From positions 2,418,001-2,482,000 of the forward strand of contig WSYJ01000060.1 of the NCBI GenBank assembly GCA_020186115.1: DNA of 64,000 nt. Reading direction: 5' to 3'. A program made the translations under genes and the position numbers. This document shows positions 1 through 9,086 of the stretch, piece by piece (the first letter of the stretch is position 1; each line of letters starts with the position of its first letter). The notes under the pieces were generated by a model. That model did no database searches. It had not been told where the DNA came from and saw nothing but the letters and a program-made list of their open reading frames with translations. The DNA comes from Histomonas meleagridis (taxonomy: Eukaryota > Parabasalia > Tritrichomonadida > Dientamoebidae).

Positions 1-1017
1 TGGAGTGATCTTTATTAATTCTCTTAAAAATAATAAATATCGTGGAAGACGTTGAATGGGCGTTATAAGATACGACATTAAATCTCGCCCATCATTCATT
101 TGTTGAAGTTCGGAAAGTGTTGAGGCAAAGGCTCTGTTGACTTTTTTAAGACAAATAAGTTCATTTATGGATGGATATAACGAAATATAATTGACTGAGG
201 ATCGAAGCTTATCTTCATATTCTAGAAATAAACATCCAACATTGGCAGCATAATTGTTACGTTCAGCTTCACTTAATGCAGTATAAAACTCATAATGTGA
301 TTTTTGGATTTCTGGAAAATCATGGAAAATAAGTTCCCGTTCTGAGTCACTAAGAATGCCTTTGGCTTTAAATTGTGGGTTCCAGACATCGATAAGATAT
401 TTCAAATCATCAAGAAATTGTTGTTCTGTTTGCTTGATTTCATGAAGTAAATTGGCTCTTCGTTGAAATTTGCGTATGGCGGATTCTGCAAATTCGATTT
501 TAACTGATATTTCTACTGGATTTTCAAAATTTATATATGGACCAATAATTGTATTTTTAGATATAATTTCATTGTCTATAATGAGATACTTAACAGTTGT
601 CTCGCACTCAAAAGTATTTTGAATTTTATTACAGATCTCTTCTGCTGTTATTGTATTTAAAACAACAACATTTAAATTAATTGGAAATTTTGGAATGTTG
701 AGCGCCGTATTATGTTTAACAGTAAGATATAAATTAATTGAATCTTTCGGTATTGCTAAAGATTGATATAAATAATAATCTGGACGTGAGAATTTTGATT
801 GATGTTGTGTTTGTAAAAGCATGGGATATGATTTAAGTGGGTTTTCTTTCATTGATAGTGTGTGCATAAAATAAGGTGTGCAAATCCAGATTGGTAAAGA
901 ATCATCCAAAATTTTTTTGTCAATTAATTTCTGTATAGTTAGCCCTTTGTACTTTGATTCTTCAAGGTATTTATTTGGCAAGCCATCATAACAAACACAA
1001 AAATATCTGGGCGCCAT
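1..1017 (-). CDS. RhoGEF (DH domain) protein, C-terminus cut off by the window edge
   Basis: An open frame runs from ATG at 1017 to the left edge (339 codons, no stop), with an in-frame TGA at 1026-1024 just upstream that fixes the start. Residues about 190-339 look like a Dbl-homology domain. The last visible residues include the signature LITPIQRLPRYLLFLREL of DH helix 5, the best conserved RhoGEF segment. The domain would activate Rho/Rac GTPases by nucleotide exchange at membranes or the cortex. Residues 1-190 are not recognised. A downstream PH domain would be expected beyond the edge but cannot be seen. The DH assignment is firm; the target GTPase is unknown. Confidence 0.85.
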   Translation of the reverse strand, partial: MAPRYFCVCYDGLPNKYLEESKYKGLTIQKLIDKKILDDSLPIWICTPYFMHTLSMKENPLKSYPMLLQTQHQSKFSRPDYYLYQSLAIPKDSINLYLTVKHNTALNIPKFPINLNVVVLNTITAEEICNKIQNTFECETTVKYLIIDNEIISKNTIIGPYINFENPVEISVKIEFAESAIRKFQRRANLLHEIKQTEQQFLDDLKYLIDVWNPQFKAKGILSDSERELIFHDFPEIQKSHYEFYTALSEAERNNYAANVGCLFLEYEDKLRSSVNYISLYPSINELICLKKVNRAFASTLSELQQMNDGRDLMSYLITPIQRLPRYLLFLRELIKITP

Positions 1018-1027
1018 CCCTCGTCAA

Positions 1028-1180
1028 ATGGAATGCCGATATCGAGCCGTTAATCCCAAAATTCCACACGCACTTTTTGAATGCGACGATATTCAGATGA
1101 CGGTTACTCCTTTGTTCGGAAGGAACATTATTATCAGTGATAATCATGAATCAAACCCAAAATCAGGCCAAATTACTTAG
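1028..1180 (+). CDS. Short ORF or gene remnant, unknown
   Basis: A 50-codon frame from ATG 1028 to TAG 1178-1180. It lies head to head with the RhoGEF gene, whose ATG is only 10 bp away on the other strand. The frame stays open upstream to a TAA at 989-991, so it may be the tail of a decayed longer gene. Composition (Cys, Pro, Arg, His) looks more like coding sequence than the AT-rich spacer downstream. I do not recognise the peptide. It could also be chance. Confidence 0.3.
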   Translation: MECRYRAVNPKIPHALFECDDIQMTVTPLFGRNIIISDNHESNPKSGQIT

Positions 1181-1395
1181 AGCCCCATGTCGCATAAAGT
1201 TATAATTTTTTAATTAGATTGAGAATTGGATATTTTTTTCTTATATATTTGGATACATTAGTTATCGATATATTCTATGACATAAAATGTATTTTATATC
1301 ATAATTCAGAGTATAATGATTTGCTTAATTTAATCCAAAAATAACATCTGGTTGGATTTTTAAGAATAAAATATGCAACGAATAAATTAAAAAAA

Positions 1396-1468
1396 GCCAC
1401 CGGCGGGACTCGAACCCGCAACCCCAAGATTAAGAGTCTTATGCTCTAGCCGATTGAGCTACGATGGC
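1396..1468 (-). tRNA. tRNA-Lys (anticodon CTT)
   Basis: Read on the minus strand this 73-nt stretch folds as a cloverleaf. The acceptor pairs GCCATCG with CGGTGGC (one T-G wobble). The D arm is GCTC/GAGC, and the anticodon stem TAAGA/TCTTG closes the loop CTCTTAA. The T arm is GCGGG/CCCGC with loop TTCGAGT. Position 34-36 is CTT, which reads AAG lysine codons. No intron and no encoded CCA. An A/T run lies just beyond the 3' end. Confidence 0.95.
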
Positions 1469-1548
1469 AGCTGTGAAATAAATATATAATTAAATGATAT
1501 GTATATTTGATCCTGACATTAACGGTACGTTAGTGCTACGATTTATAA

Positions 1549-2466
1549 ATGATTCAATATTCTCTTGATCTTGCATCGGCATTAATCTCAAAATCACAGT
1601 TTAACAATATAATAAAAGATTTCCTTAAAAGTATTCCGAACGATGCTAATGACAAGCATGATACTTTTTTAGATTCTAAACCTTTTTATGACGATTTCCA
1701 CGGAATTGAACAACAAATCGAAGAAGATGAATATATTAATCAAGCAATTCAAAATATAAATACACTTTGTGAAGACAACTCATATTTATACTCATCTATT
1801 TCAAATTATTATCCGTCACCTACAAAACAACAAAAATCACCTACAAAAGCAAAGGACACTCATACTTTAAAGGAACAACTTGCAAAAGAGCAACAAAGGA
1901 AAAAAGAACTTTTTCGATATCAAAAGCAATTACGGCAAAATCCAATTAGCAAATCCACTCTTAAAACATATGAGCAGCAACACCTCAAGTTTATATCCCA
2001 ACAACCTAAACTTCATAACAATTACAATGAACCTCAAACACCACAGCAGATATCTCCCGAAGCAAAACGTAAAAATTACATAGAATTTGGCAAAAAGGCG
2101 ACTGCAATGAACAAAGAAAATGCAATTCGGATTAAGAACACCATAAAACCACTTAATCCTGTCGTTACAACTCCAGTTAAGAAATCGATACCTTTTGCAA
2201 CTGACTTAAACTTGTTTGAGCAAAAAATAAGCAATGAAATAAATGAAATTGAAGAATTAGATAAATATATATCGGAACAACAATACGAGGAAATTAATGT
2301 TTCATCAATAATTAAAAGAATTATAAAGAGTGGAGATGACGAAGACAACAAAGAAAATGAAGAAACTGATTATCATAAACAATTTATGCAACTCTTCCAA
2401 AGAATAGAAAGAATCGAAGAAGAGGTTAAAGAGCTCGAAACAAAAGCAGAACATTTGGCAAAATAA
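1549..2466 (+). CDS. Unknown Lys/Glu/Gln-rich coiled-coil protein
   Basis: 305 residues starting at ATG 1549. No known domain recognised. Residues about 85-105 hold two SPTK motifs (possible proline-directed kinase sites). About 105-150 is rich in K/Q/R. The last 80 residues are E/I/K-rich heptad-like sequence predicted to form a coiled coil. AACGGT at 1521-1526 lies 28 nt before the start. It could be a cytoskeletal or nuclear scaffold protein, but nothing visible decides this. Coding status is supported by length and an acidic/basic pattern without stops. Confidence 0.7.
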   Translation: MIQYSLDLASALISKSQFNNIIKDFLKSIPNDANDKHDTFLDSKPFYDDFHGIEQQIEEDEYINQAIQNINTLCEDNSYLYSSISNYYPSPTKQQKSPTKAKDTHTLKEQLAKEQQRKKELFRYQKQLRQNPISKSTLKTYEQQHLKFISQQPKLHNNYNEPQTPQQISPEAKRKNYIEFGKKATAMNKENAIRIKNTIKPLNPVVTTPVKKSIPFATDLNLFEQKISNEINEIEELDKYISEQQYEEINVSSIIKRIIKSGDDEDNKENEETDYHKQFMQLFQRIERIEEEVKELETKAEHLAK

Positions 2467-2663
2467 TTTTGTAAAATTTTGCCATTTTATTTAAATTATA
2501 ATTTGTTTGTTGCTCACATTCAGCTTGGATTTGACCCGTCAAAATATTTACGTTGCAAAAAAAAAAAAAAGTTTGTCAATTTCTAAATAACCTTTCATTT
2601 TTAAGAGAAAAATTAGGGTTTAAGTCAATCTATTCAAAAATTCACAAATTCATTTGTCATTTG

Positions 2664-2670
2664 TCACAAT
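2664..2670 (+). promoter_or_regulatory. Initiator-like motif (TCACAAT)
   Basis: TCA followed by a pyrimidine sits with its A 10 nt before the ATG at 2676, the usual position of trichomonad Inr elements (TCA+1-Py-T/A). It supports choosing 2676 as the start of the next gene. Confidence 0.45.
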
Positions 2671-2675
2671 ACCAT

Positions 2676-3095
2676 ATGGGAAGACATAAGAAAGGTTATG
2701 TTTCAAAAAGAAAAATCATAAAATTTTTGTTGCCTGGCCACGAACAACTAGTAACAGTTCCTATTACTAAGCCAATGAACAAAAAACCAAAACAAAATAA
2801 CAATGATGAAATTCCATCAAACCAACAACAAAATCTTAATCAAACGCAACATGTCCAAAATGCTTCTTTACAAGGCCATGAAGACACTTCTTCATTTTCG
2901 AATAGTGTTACTGCTAATTTTGAATATGATTTTGAACTCTTTGGCAGCCCGTATTCTTCCAATGTGATTCCTGATTTTATGGACGCTGACTTAGCTCTTG
3001 CATTAGAGTTGTTTTTGGATAACAACTGCTTGGGACCAAATAGCACAGCAAATTCATCTCACGTTGATAATGAAGATGAAGATGAAGAATGTTAA
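2676..3095 (+). CDS. Unknown small protein with basic N-terminus and acidic tail
   Basis: 139 residues from ATG 2676. The frame is open further upstream but has only a TTG there, and an Inr-like TCACAAT sits 10 nt before this ATG. The first 35 residues are Lys/Arg-rich, the middle is Asn/Gln-rich, a hydrophobic DADLALALELFL patch lies near residues 107-118, and the end is Asp/Glu-rich (EDEDEEC). The hydrophobic acidic patch resembles a transcriptional activation segment, but this is only inference. No family recognised. Confidence 0.6.
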   Translation: MGRHKKGYVSKRKIIKFLLPGHEQLVTVPITKPMNKKPKQNNNDEIPSNQQQNLNQTQHVQNASLQGHEDTSSFSNSVTANFEYDFELFGSPYSSNVIPDFMDADLALALELFLDNNCLGPNSTANSSHVDNEDEDEEC

Positions 3096-3307
3096 ATGTT
3101 ATAAAGTCTTTAGTCAAAATTGAATTTTGAGCACCTGATTCTCATCGAAATCAAATTACCTTGTTGCGATGATTATTTTGTTTCAAATATTCTCAAGAGC
3201 ATCATGCTCAAATAGATACAAAAAAGCAAAATTATTCTGTGAGAAGAAAAAAAAAACATTTTTATGATCTAAATCAAATTAAAGATGAAAGAAAAATCAA
3301 CATATAG

Positions 3308-3388
3308 ATGTCATTTAAGTGCCCCTTTTGTCGTCTTTCTTATACATTAAATAGAATTGCTATCCACGTTACGAGGGAAGTGAATTGA
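3308..3388 (+). CDS. Possible tiny C2H2-like zinc-finger remnant
   Basis: A 26-codon frame beginning MSFKCPFC and ending IHVTREVN. It has the Cys-x2-Cys ... His half of a C2H2 finger but lacks the second His. It lies in a gap of about 520 bp between genes. It may be a broken zinc-finger gene or chance. The rest of the gap 3096-3617 shows nothing else I can support. Confidence 0.25.
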   Translation: MSFKCPFCRLSYTLNRIAIHVTREVN

Positions 3389-3617
3389 TTTGACTTGTCC
3401 CCATTTAAAAAACGTCCATCAATTCAAAAAATTAAATATTATTCTATGAAATGTGTCTATCGTTCATTTATGGCTGGGTGGTTTACGGTTTTTAACCTCA
3501 CCCACAGGAATTGGAATTTGGAATTTCGATTCTATTGAAAAAAAAAATAAATAAAATAATAATTTTTATATTTTAACACTGATGGACATTTTATATTTTT
3601 TCATGATGGTTCAAATG

Positions 3618-4244
3618 CTATATAGTTTGAGAAGTTTTGTTTTTGAGAAGAGTTGGCCAAATTGTCAAGTTTTCATACCTGTTTTTGTTTGTGTTTTCAA
3701 CTATTGCTTTTGGTATATTATCGCTTTTTCCAATATTTGTAACCAATGGCAATAATTGAGCATTGATAACATTATCTTCTTTTTCTCCATGCCATGGAGA
3801 TATTATGATCTGATTTAGTGGCTGAAGGATTCCTGAGCTAGGACTATCATCAACCAATATTGTCTTTTCAATTGGTAATGAAAGAGTATTTAAGTCTTTA
3901 ACAGCAAAACCTTTAATATTTTTGATAGATTTCTTATAGTACCTATTTCCTTCAGGGATAAAAGGGGCAATTTTTCCAATAATTGAATCAGCATATTCTT
4001 TATCAGCAGCTGTAAAAATAATAATATTGTAAATGGCTGAAGCACGTTCGAGAAATTCAGACAATCCAGGTCTCTTGTGGAGGTAAAATTTTTGTTTTCC
4101 TGCATAAATTGGTTCAGATGGAAAGAGTGTTTTCAATCTTGTTATGTAAACGAGTGTCTCATCCAAGTCAAGTACTAAATTCGGTCTATTTCCTTGAAGA
4201 TCTTGTTTTTCATCTGTGCAACCTTCGTAATGCTTCTCTTCCAT
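3618..4244 (-). CDS. FCP1/SCP-like (NLI-interacting factor) phosphatase
   Basis: 208 residues from ATG 4244 (the frame upstream offers only TTG). The HAD-phosphatase signature DLDETLV (DxDxT) is near residue 27. It is followed by the KRPGLSEFLE and IIIFTAA segments and the late motif ILVDDSP, so all catalytic motifs of the FCP1/SCP CTD-phosphatase family are present. Family members dephosphorylate Ser/Thr, classically on the RNA polymerase II C-terminal domain. The protein is a bare catalytic domain, without the BRCT of FCP1 or the membrane anchor of Dullard. The substrate in this organism is not known. Confidence 0.85.
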   Translation of the reverse strand: MEEKHYEGCTDEKQDLQGNRPNLVLDLDETLVYITRLKTLFPSEPIYAGKQKFYLHKRPGLSEFLERASAIYNIIIFTAADKEYADSIIGKIAPFIPEGNRYYKKSIKNIKGFAVKDLNTLSLPIEKTILVDDSPSSGILQPLNQIIISPWHGEKEDNVINAQLLPLVTNIGKSDNIPKAIVENTNKNRYENLTIWPTLLKNKTSQTI

Positions 4245-4436
4245 TGTTAAATTTTTGAAAGGCGAGATCGGTTTTACAGGAAATTGATTCAAAAATCCAG
4301 AAAAGAGATTTTCAAAAATTTTTTATGTTCAATTTTGAATGCGTTTATCAGTATCAAATTTCAGAACGGCAAAACGGTTATTCCGCCCAATAAAAAAGTT
4401 CTCGACCATGCTGATCAGATTCTAATTCTTAACAAT

Positions 4437-5492
4437 TCATTTTGGAATATTTCCATCCCCAAGGACGTCACCAACTACCGCTGATCCACTTGGCATTCTA
4501 ACAACCATATCTCTGTAATATTCAGGATGCTCATCTTTATTTGCAAGATGATCTTGAAATTGTGATCTAAATGTTGTCGAATACTTCTCAGTAAGCGGAT
4601 GATGATCAAATGGACAGGAATAACACGCTTTGTGTTGGTCTGTAGCTTTGAAGGTTTCGTCGGTTTTTTGCGGTTTGACAAATGCGGTTTGATTCGTTGT
4701 TTCCCAAAAACTTTCAGCGGGCCTTTTCGGGCCGCGCGACACTGTTGGGATAGGGTCAGTCCACTTTGGGTGGACAAACCTTTTCCCATTTACTTTTTTG
4801 ATAGTTGTGAAATTATTCCGATATGCTGTAGCGTTGATTGATTCATCTAATGACCGACACATTTCTCGAAAAGCACGTGTCCAAGCAGGATCAACATCCG
4901 CATACTTCTTAGCTCGTTGACTTGCTGCTTTATTTAATGTGTCCTTGGAATAAACAAGAATTTTGTTATCTGTATTGGTGAGATCACCAAATTTGTTCTT
5001 AGTTCGATCAAATTCTTTGGAACATAAGTCTGTCCGATAAGATGTGTTCATCATTCGTTCTGACCATTTTGCCATATATTCTTCTGATCGTTCTGTTGCA
5101 TTAATTTGAGAACGATCATTGGCTCGGGTTCTTGTTGGAATTGCACGTGCAGCTGCCATTTGTTCTGAGTCAAATGCGCCATATGTCAAGTTTGATAAAG
5201 TTGGTCTTTTGAGGTAATCTTCAACAGTTTTTTCTTTCTTTACTAGTTTCTCTTCAATTGGAAAACTTTTCCATTCAGGAATAGTGTATCGTGAAGATAA
5301 TAATCTTGTTGGAGTTTTTGTTCGACTTGTTGGTAAGTCTGATCCAGATGAATCTTTTGATAAACGAGTAAATACATAATCAAAACGCTGAAGTTGTTCT
5401 GGTTGAAATGCCTTTATCCAACGGTATACTGCAGGTAATATTTCTTTTTTAAAAACAGCATCACAAACATTTTTAAAAGGAACTTGAATCAT
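4437..5492 (-). CDS. Probable axonemal/microtubule-associated protein (MIP-like)
   Basis: 351 residues from ATG 5492. No enzymatic domain is visible. The sequence is basic and rich in Arg, Thr, Ser and Pro. It has scattered short motifs such as NTSYRTDL, NQTAFVKP and YSTTFRSQF, the kind of Thr/Ser-Tyr/Phe-containing segments seen in ciliary microtubule inner proteins and SAXO-type proteins. The window also holds IFT57 and a TTC16-like gene, so a flagellar role fits. This is inference from motif style, not a domain match. Minus-strand AACGGC about 25 nt upstream may be part of the promoter. Confidence 0.6.
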   Translation of the reverse strand: MIQVPFKNVCDAVFKKEILPAVYRWIKAFQPEQLQRFDYVFTRLSKDSSGSDLPTSRTKTPTRLLSSRYTIPEWKSFPIEEKLVKKEKTVEDYLKRPTLSNLTYGAFDSEQMAAARAIPTRTRANDRSQINATERSEEYMAKWSERMMNTSYRTDLCSKEFDRTKNKFGDLTNTDNKILVYSKDTLNKAASQRAKKYADVDPAWTRAFREMCRSLDESINATAYRNNFTTIKKVNGKRFVHPKWTDPIPTVSRGPKRPAESFWETTNQTAFVKPQKTDETFKATDQHKACYSCPFDHHPLTEKYSTTFRSQFQDHLANKDEHPEYYRDMVVRMPSGSAVVGDVLGDGNIPK

Positions 5493-5778
5493 CTTCTGCA
5501 CTTAACGTATAAACTGCCGTTGGCGGTTTTTCATCATTTCCCAAACACTTCAGTTTTTGAATATAAATCCGATGATTTTTCATTCATTCGATTCTATCGT
5601 TGGAGAACCTTCTGCTACCACTTTATCAACAAAACTTACTAAATTCTCACATTAAAATCCAGTTTCATTATTTTTTTTTTTAAATTTACAAAAACCTTAT
5701 TTGAAAAATCAGGAAATCATTGGAAATAATTAAAATAAAAACATTTTAAGAAAGCAATCACATCTGATGAAGTCTATT

Positions 5779-6454
5779 AAGTTCTGTCGCACCAGTCGTT
5801 CGTGTTGCTATCGAAACTAAAGTAGCATCCGACTTACCAAAGCTTTTCGAAGGTTTGAGCCATCTCTCCATGTCTTGCCCATGAAGAAACAGGAGAACAT
5901 ATCATTGCAGGTGCAGATGAATTACGTCTTGAAATTTGTCTCAAGGATCTCGAAGAAGATTATGCATGTGTTCCAATCAAGCGCTCAATACCAGTCGTTT
6001 CATTCACAAACATCATCAGTTGTCTGCATGGCCAAGTCCGCCAACAAGCTCAACAACTTGCTCAAGGTTGTCGAAGCCAACGTCCTTTAGCATCTGGTCC
6101 TTTAGCATCAGGGTACACAGCCAAGCCAAAATTGATCGAGCTGAAATCACAACACCATTGACAGTATGCGGTGGTGTTCACGACGTTTTGTCTAAGCATC
6201 GTGGTAAAGCATTCGACCAGCAACAACGTGAAGGTACACATTTGATGGTCATCAAGGCCTATCTTCCTGTTGTGGATTCAATTGGCTTCGATAAAGATCA
6301 GCTACATCAGGTCAGACATTCCCACAAATGGAGATTCTCCAAGGTGACACATTCGAAGATGGAAACCAACTAAGCGCCACGATTAAGGCTGTCCGTAAGA
6401 GGAAGGGTCTCTCTGAAAATCCCATCACTTGACCACTACCTCGATAAACTTTAA
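5779..6454 (+). pseudogene. Elongation factor 2 pseudogene (C-terminal part, decayed)
   Basis: Translated in shifting frames this matches the C-terminal half of EF-2. It opens with the APVVRVAIE segment, then [26 protein letters not shown], then (after a large internal deletion) the domain V stretch with GTHLMVIKAYLPVVDSIGF, and the terminal RKRKGLSEN ... DHYLDKL followed by TAA. At least three frame changes and a deletion between about 6020 and 6110 separate the pieces, and the GTPase N-terminus is absent. It is more GC-rich than its surroundings, like a highly expressed gene. The open frames at 5875-6090 and 5936-6373 are fragments or shadows of it. The parent EF-2 gene must be elsewhere. 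Confidence 0.85.
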
Positions 6455-6865
6455 ATTTAAAATAAATAAATAAAAGCCTTCCAAATGTAGCGTATTGTTT
6501 TGTTAATACAATCGGAATTTTTCTAATTTAATGTATTAATTAAGGAGTTCAAAATCATGAGATGAAAGGTCATAAACTTGTGGGAGATGTATCAATATGG
6601 TGTTTTGTTATGATTATGTATAATGCATATACATACAAAACTTCTTTCTTTTTGAACTAAATTTGCTGAAATTGTATTTAATTAAATCATTGTTGAGTGT
6701 GTAAAAATGTTTTAATAAAATTGCTTTTTGTGAGGTCTTTCTCTTTATTTTCGATCTCTTTCACAAATTAATACATATCTATAGATATGATGAATAAATA
6801 AAAAAGTCATTTCACGTTTGTCACTTTTTTCACTTTTTCCATAAAACAATTTGTGTGATTTCCAC
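6455..6865. other. Intergenic, nothing recognised
   Basis: AT-rich spacer between the EF-2 pseudogene and the ankyrin locus. No ORF, RNA gene or repeat I can support. Confidence 0.5.
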
Positions 6866-8750
6866 ATGAAAACAAAACATTGCGACTGGGAAACAATTCT
6901 ATCAATAAATCAAGCAATTTTTGGTTTAAATGAAGAAAATTCCTCTAGATCTTTAGATTTAATAATCAACAAATTTGATGAAATCCATCCTTTATCTTAT
7001 GATTTAATTATTATTCAAATGATATATTATTCCTTTGTGATTAAAAATAATAATGTAGATTTATTTTTGAATATTATAAAAGAAATAAGATCATTTGAAG
7101 AGAGTCATCAAATCAAATCTAATATATTTGATATATGTGGGCGATTTAATAATATTCAAACAGATGAATCATCTTATCTTCTTGAAGCTATGATTGAACA
7201 TAATTTTCTTGAACCAAACGTTGTAAAAAAAAAAACCGTAGTGCTTATTTTGCACATCATATGTCTAAAGAAGAATTAGCAATCCATTTAAGGGAAAATT
7301 ATTTTGTAAGATCCTTACCAAATTATGAAGAACTTTCAAAGAATGATTGGGAATTACATAAAAAATTAATTAGAGAAGGACATAATCCGAATGAAATTGC
7401 AAAAATAATTCGATGTGATGAAATAGAAAAACTTCAAGAAATATCAACTGAAACTAATTTTGATTTTAACCAAACAATTGAACCATCACTTTATGAAAGA
7501 TGTTCATTTGTTAATCAAAGAAATGTTACATTAATTGATTATGCAGCATTTTTTTCTTCTGTTAAATGTTTTAAATATTTACTTATGAATGGCGCAAAAT
7601 TAGAAAACACAGGTAAATATGCAGTTGCAGGTGGAAATGAAGAAATCATACATTTATGTGAACAAAATCATTCGTCTTTTAAAGGTGCATATGAAACAGC
7701 AATTCAATTCCATCGAAATGATATCTTTAAATATCTTTATGAAAATAAATTAAAAGAAATTAATAACTTAGAAGAATTCGGAAAGCTTTGTATTTCATAT
7801 CATAACTACGAAATATTCTCATTTTTACTTCAAGAAGGAATGAAAATAAATAATGATATGATTAATGAAGCAGCATTTATTGGAAATATTTTTTTAGTTG
7901 AATATTTTCTTGAAAAGCATTCAATTCCACGTGATATTTTATTATTTTCATCTGGATCAAGAAATATTGAACTTGTTGAATTCGTTTTAAAACAAAAAGG
8001 AATTGACATTAATGCTAAAGATATTTATTTGTTCTATTTAAAATTTATTTTAATAATTTTATATTTATTATAATAATTTGATATTTCAAAATAATATTTG
8101 GAAATTATTTAAATTATTTGAAACAGCACTTAGTAAAGCAATTATAAATAACTATACAGAAATAGTTAAATTACTTCTTGAACAAGAAGCAATTAACATC
8201 AACGATAAAAATGCCCATTTGTTTTATTTAAAATTTATTTTAATAATTTTATGTTTCAAAATCATATTTGGAAATAATTTATATTATTTTGGACAGCATT
8301 AATGACGGCATCTTATGGAGGATACATAAAAATAGTTAAATTACTTCTTGAACAAAAAGATATTGATATTAATGCTAAAGATATTTATTTGTTCTATTTA
8401 ATCTTTATTTTAATAATTTTATATTTTAAAATAATATTTGAAAATTATTTAAATTATTTCAAACAGCACTTATTGAAGCATCTTTCAATGGTCATATAGA
8501 AATAGTTAAATTACTTCTTGAGCAAAAAGGAATTGATATTAATGCAAAAGATATTTATTTGCTTTATTTAAAATTTATTTTAATATTTTTATATTTCAAA
8601 ATAGTATTTGGAAATTATTTAAATTATTTCAAACAGCACTTATTTGGGCATCTAAAAATGGTCATACAGAAATCGTTAAATTACTTCTTGAACAAGAAGG
8701 AATTGATATTAATGCCAAAGATATTTATTCGTTTTATTTAATATTTATTT
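6866..8750 (+). pseudogene. DUF3447/ankyrin-repeat gene, frameshifted (locus A)
   Basis: Starts at ATG 6866. The N-terminal frame stops at 7279, and a second frame from about 7230 to 8073 carries the rest. The switch falls at an A-run near 7227-7237, so it is a homopolymer indel or a base-calling error. The protein is paralogous to locus B (27647-28726), sharing NYEELSKNDWELHKK, the GHNPNEIAKIIR segment and the trichomonad DUF3447 block YAAFFSSVKCFKYLLMNGAK. DUF3447 proteins are a very large trichomonad family of unknown, probably protein-binding, function. From about 8015 onward the ankyrin repeats are interrupted by AT-rich spacers that close the frame. I cannot tell whether the locus is expressed. 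Confidence 0.75.
7930..8750 (+). repeat. Ankyrin repeat array A with conserved frame-breaking spacers
   Basis: Five ankyrin bodies (core IVKLLLEQKGIDINAKD) follow each other. The equivalent motif point lies at about 7971, 8161, 8331, 8501 and 8671, giving steps of 190, 170, 170 and 170 bp. Each body is about 29 codons without stops. Each is followed by about 70-80 bp of AT-rich sequence, including ATTTATTTG and GGAAATTATTTAAATTATTT, before the next T-A-L. Because 170 is not a multiple of three, every spacer shifts the frame. Confidence 0.85.
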
Positions 8751-9086
8751 TTTTTATTTTATATTTCAAAATGTATAGTATCTCCTTAAGCCCAAATGAA
8801 AATTTTCATTCTTAAGCTCAAAACAGAGATATCAAAAAAAAAAAAAAATTTGTAGTAAAACAAACAAAGTCAAATGACTAAAAATGTCTATTTTTTAACT
8901 TGTTAAATAGCCATATATAGATTATTGCCATTTTGAGCCTCAAATATTTGTATGTATTAAATTGTGCATATTGTTATTCAAAAATTTTAGATGACGACCG
9001 TTTTCCTTGTGATCGTCTTGCTAATATAATTTGTGAAGATGCGCATCAAAATCCGTTCAAAAATGTATCGTTTCATAAAATCTTTA
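8751..9086. other. Intergenic, AT-rich
   Basis: Spacer between ankyrin locus A and CK2 alpha. It contains a perfect 16-bp palindrome AATGAAAATTTTCATT near 8797 and an A-run near 8836. No gene seen. Confidence 0.4.

Noticed and set aside
3470-3515. GGGTGG ... CCTCACCC hairpin as a small RNA
   Set aside because: The stem is short and imperfect, with no promoter or conserved element recognised.
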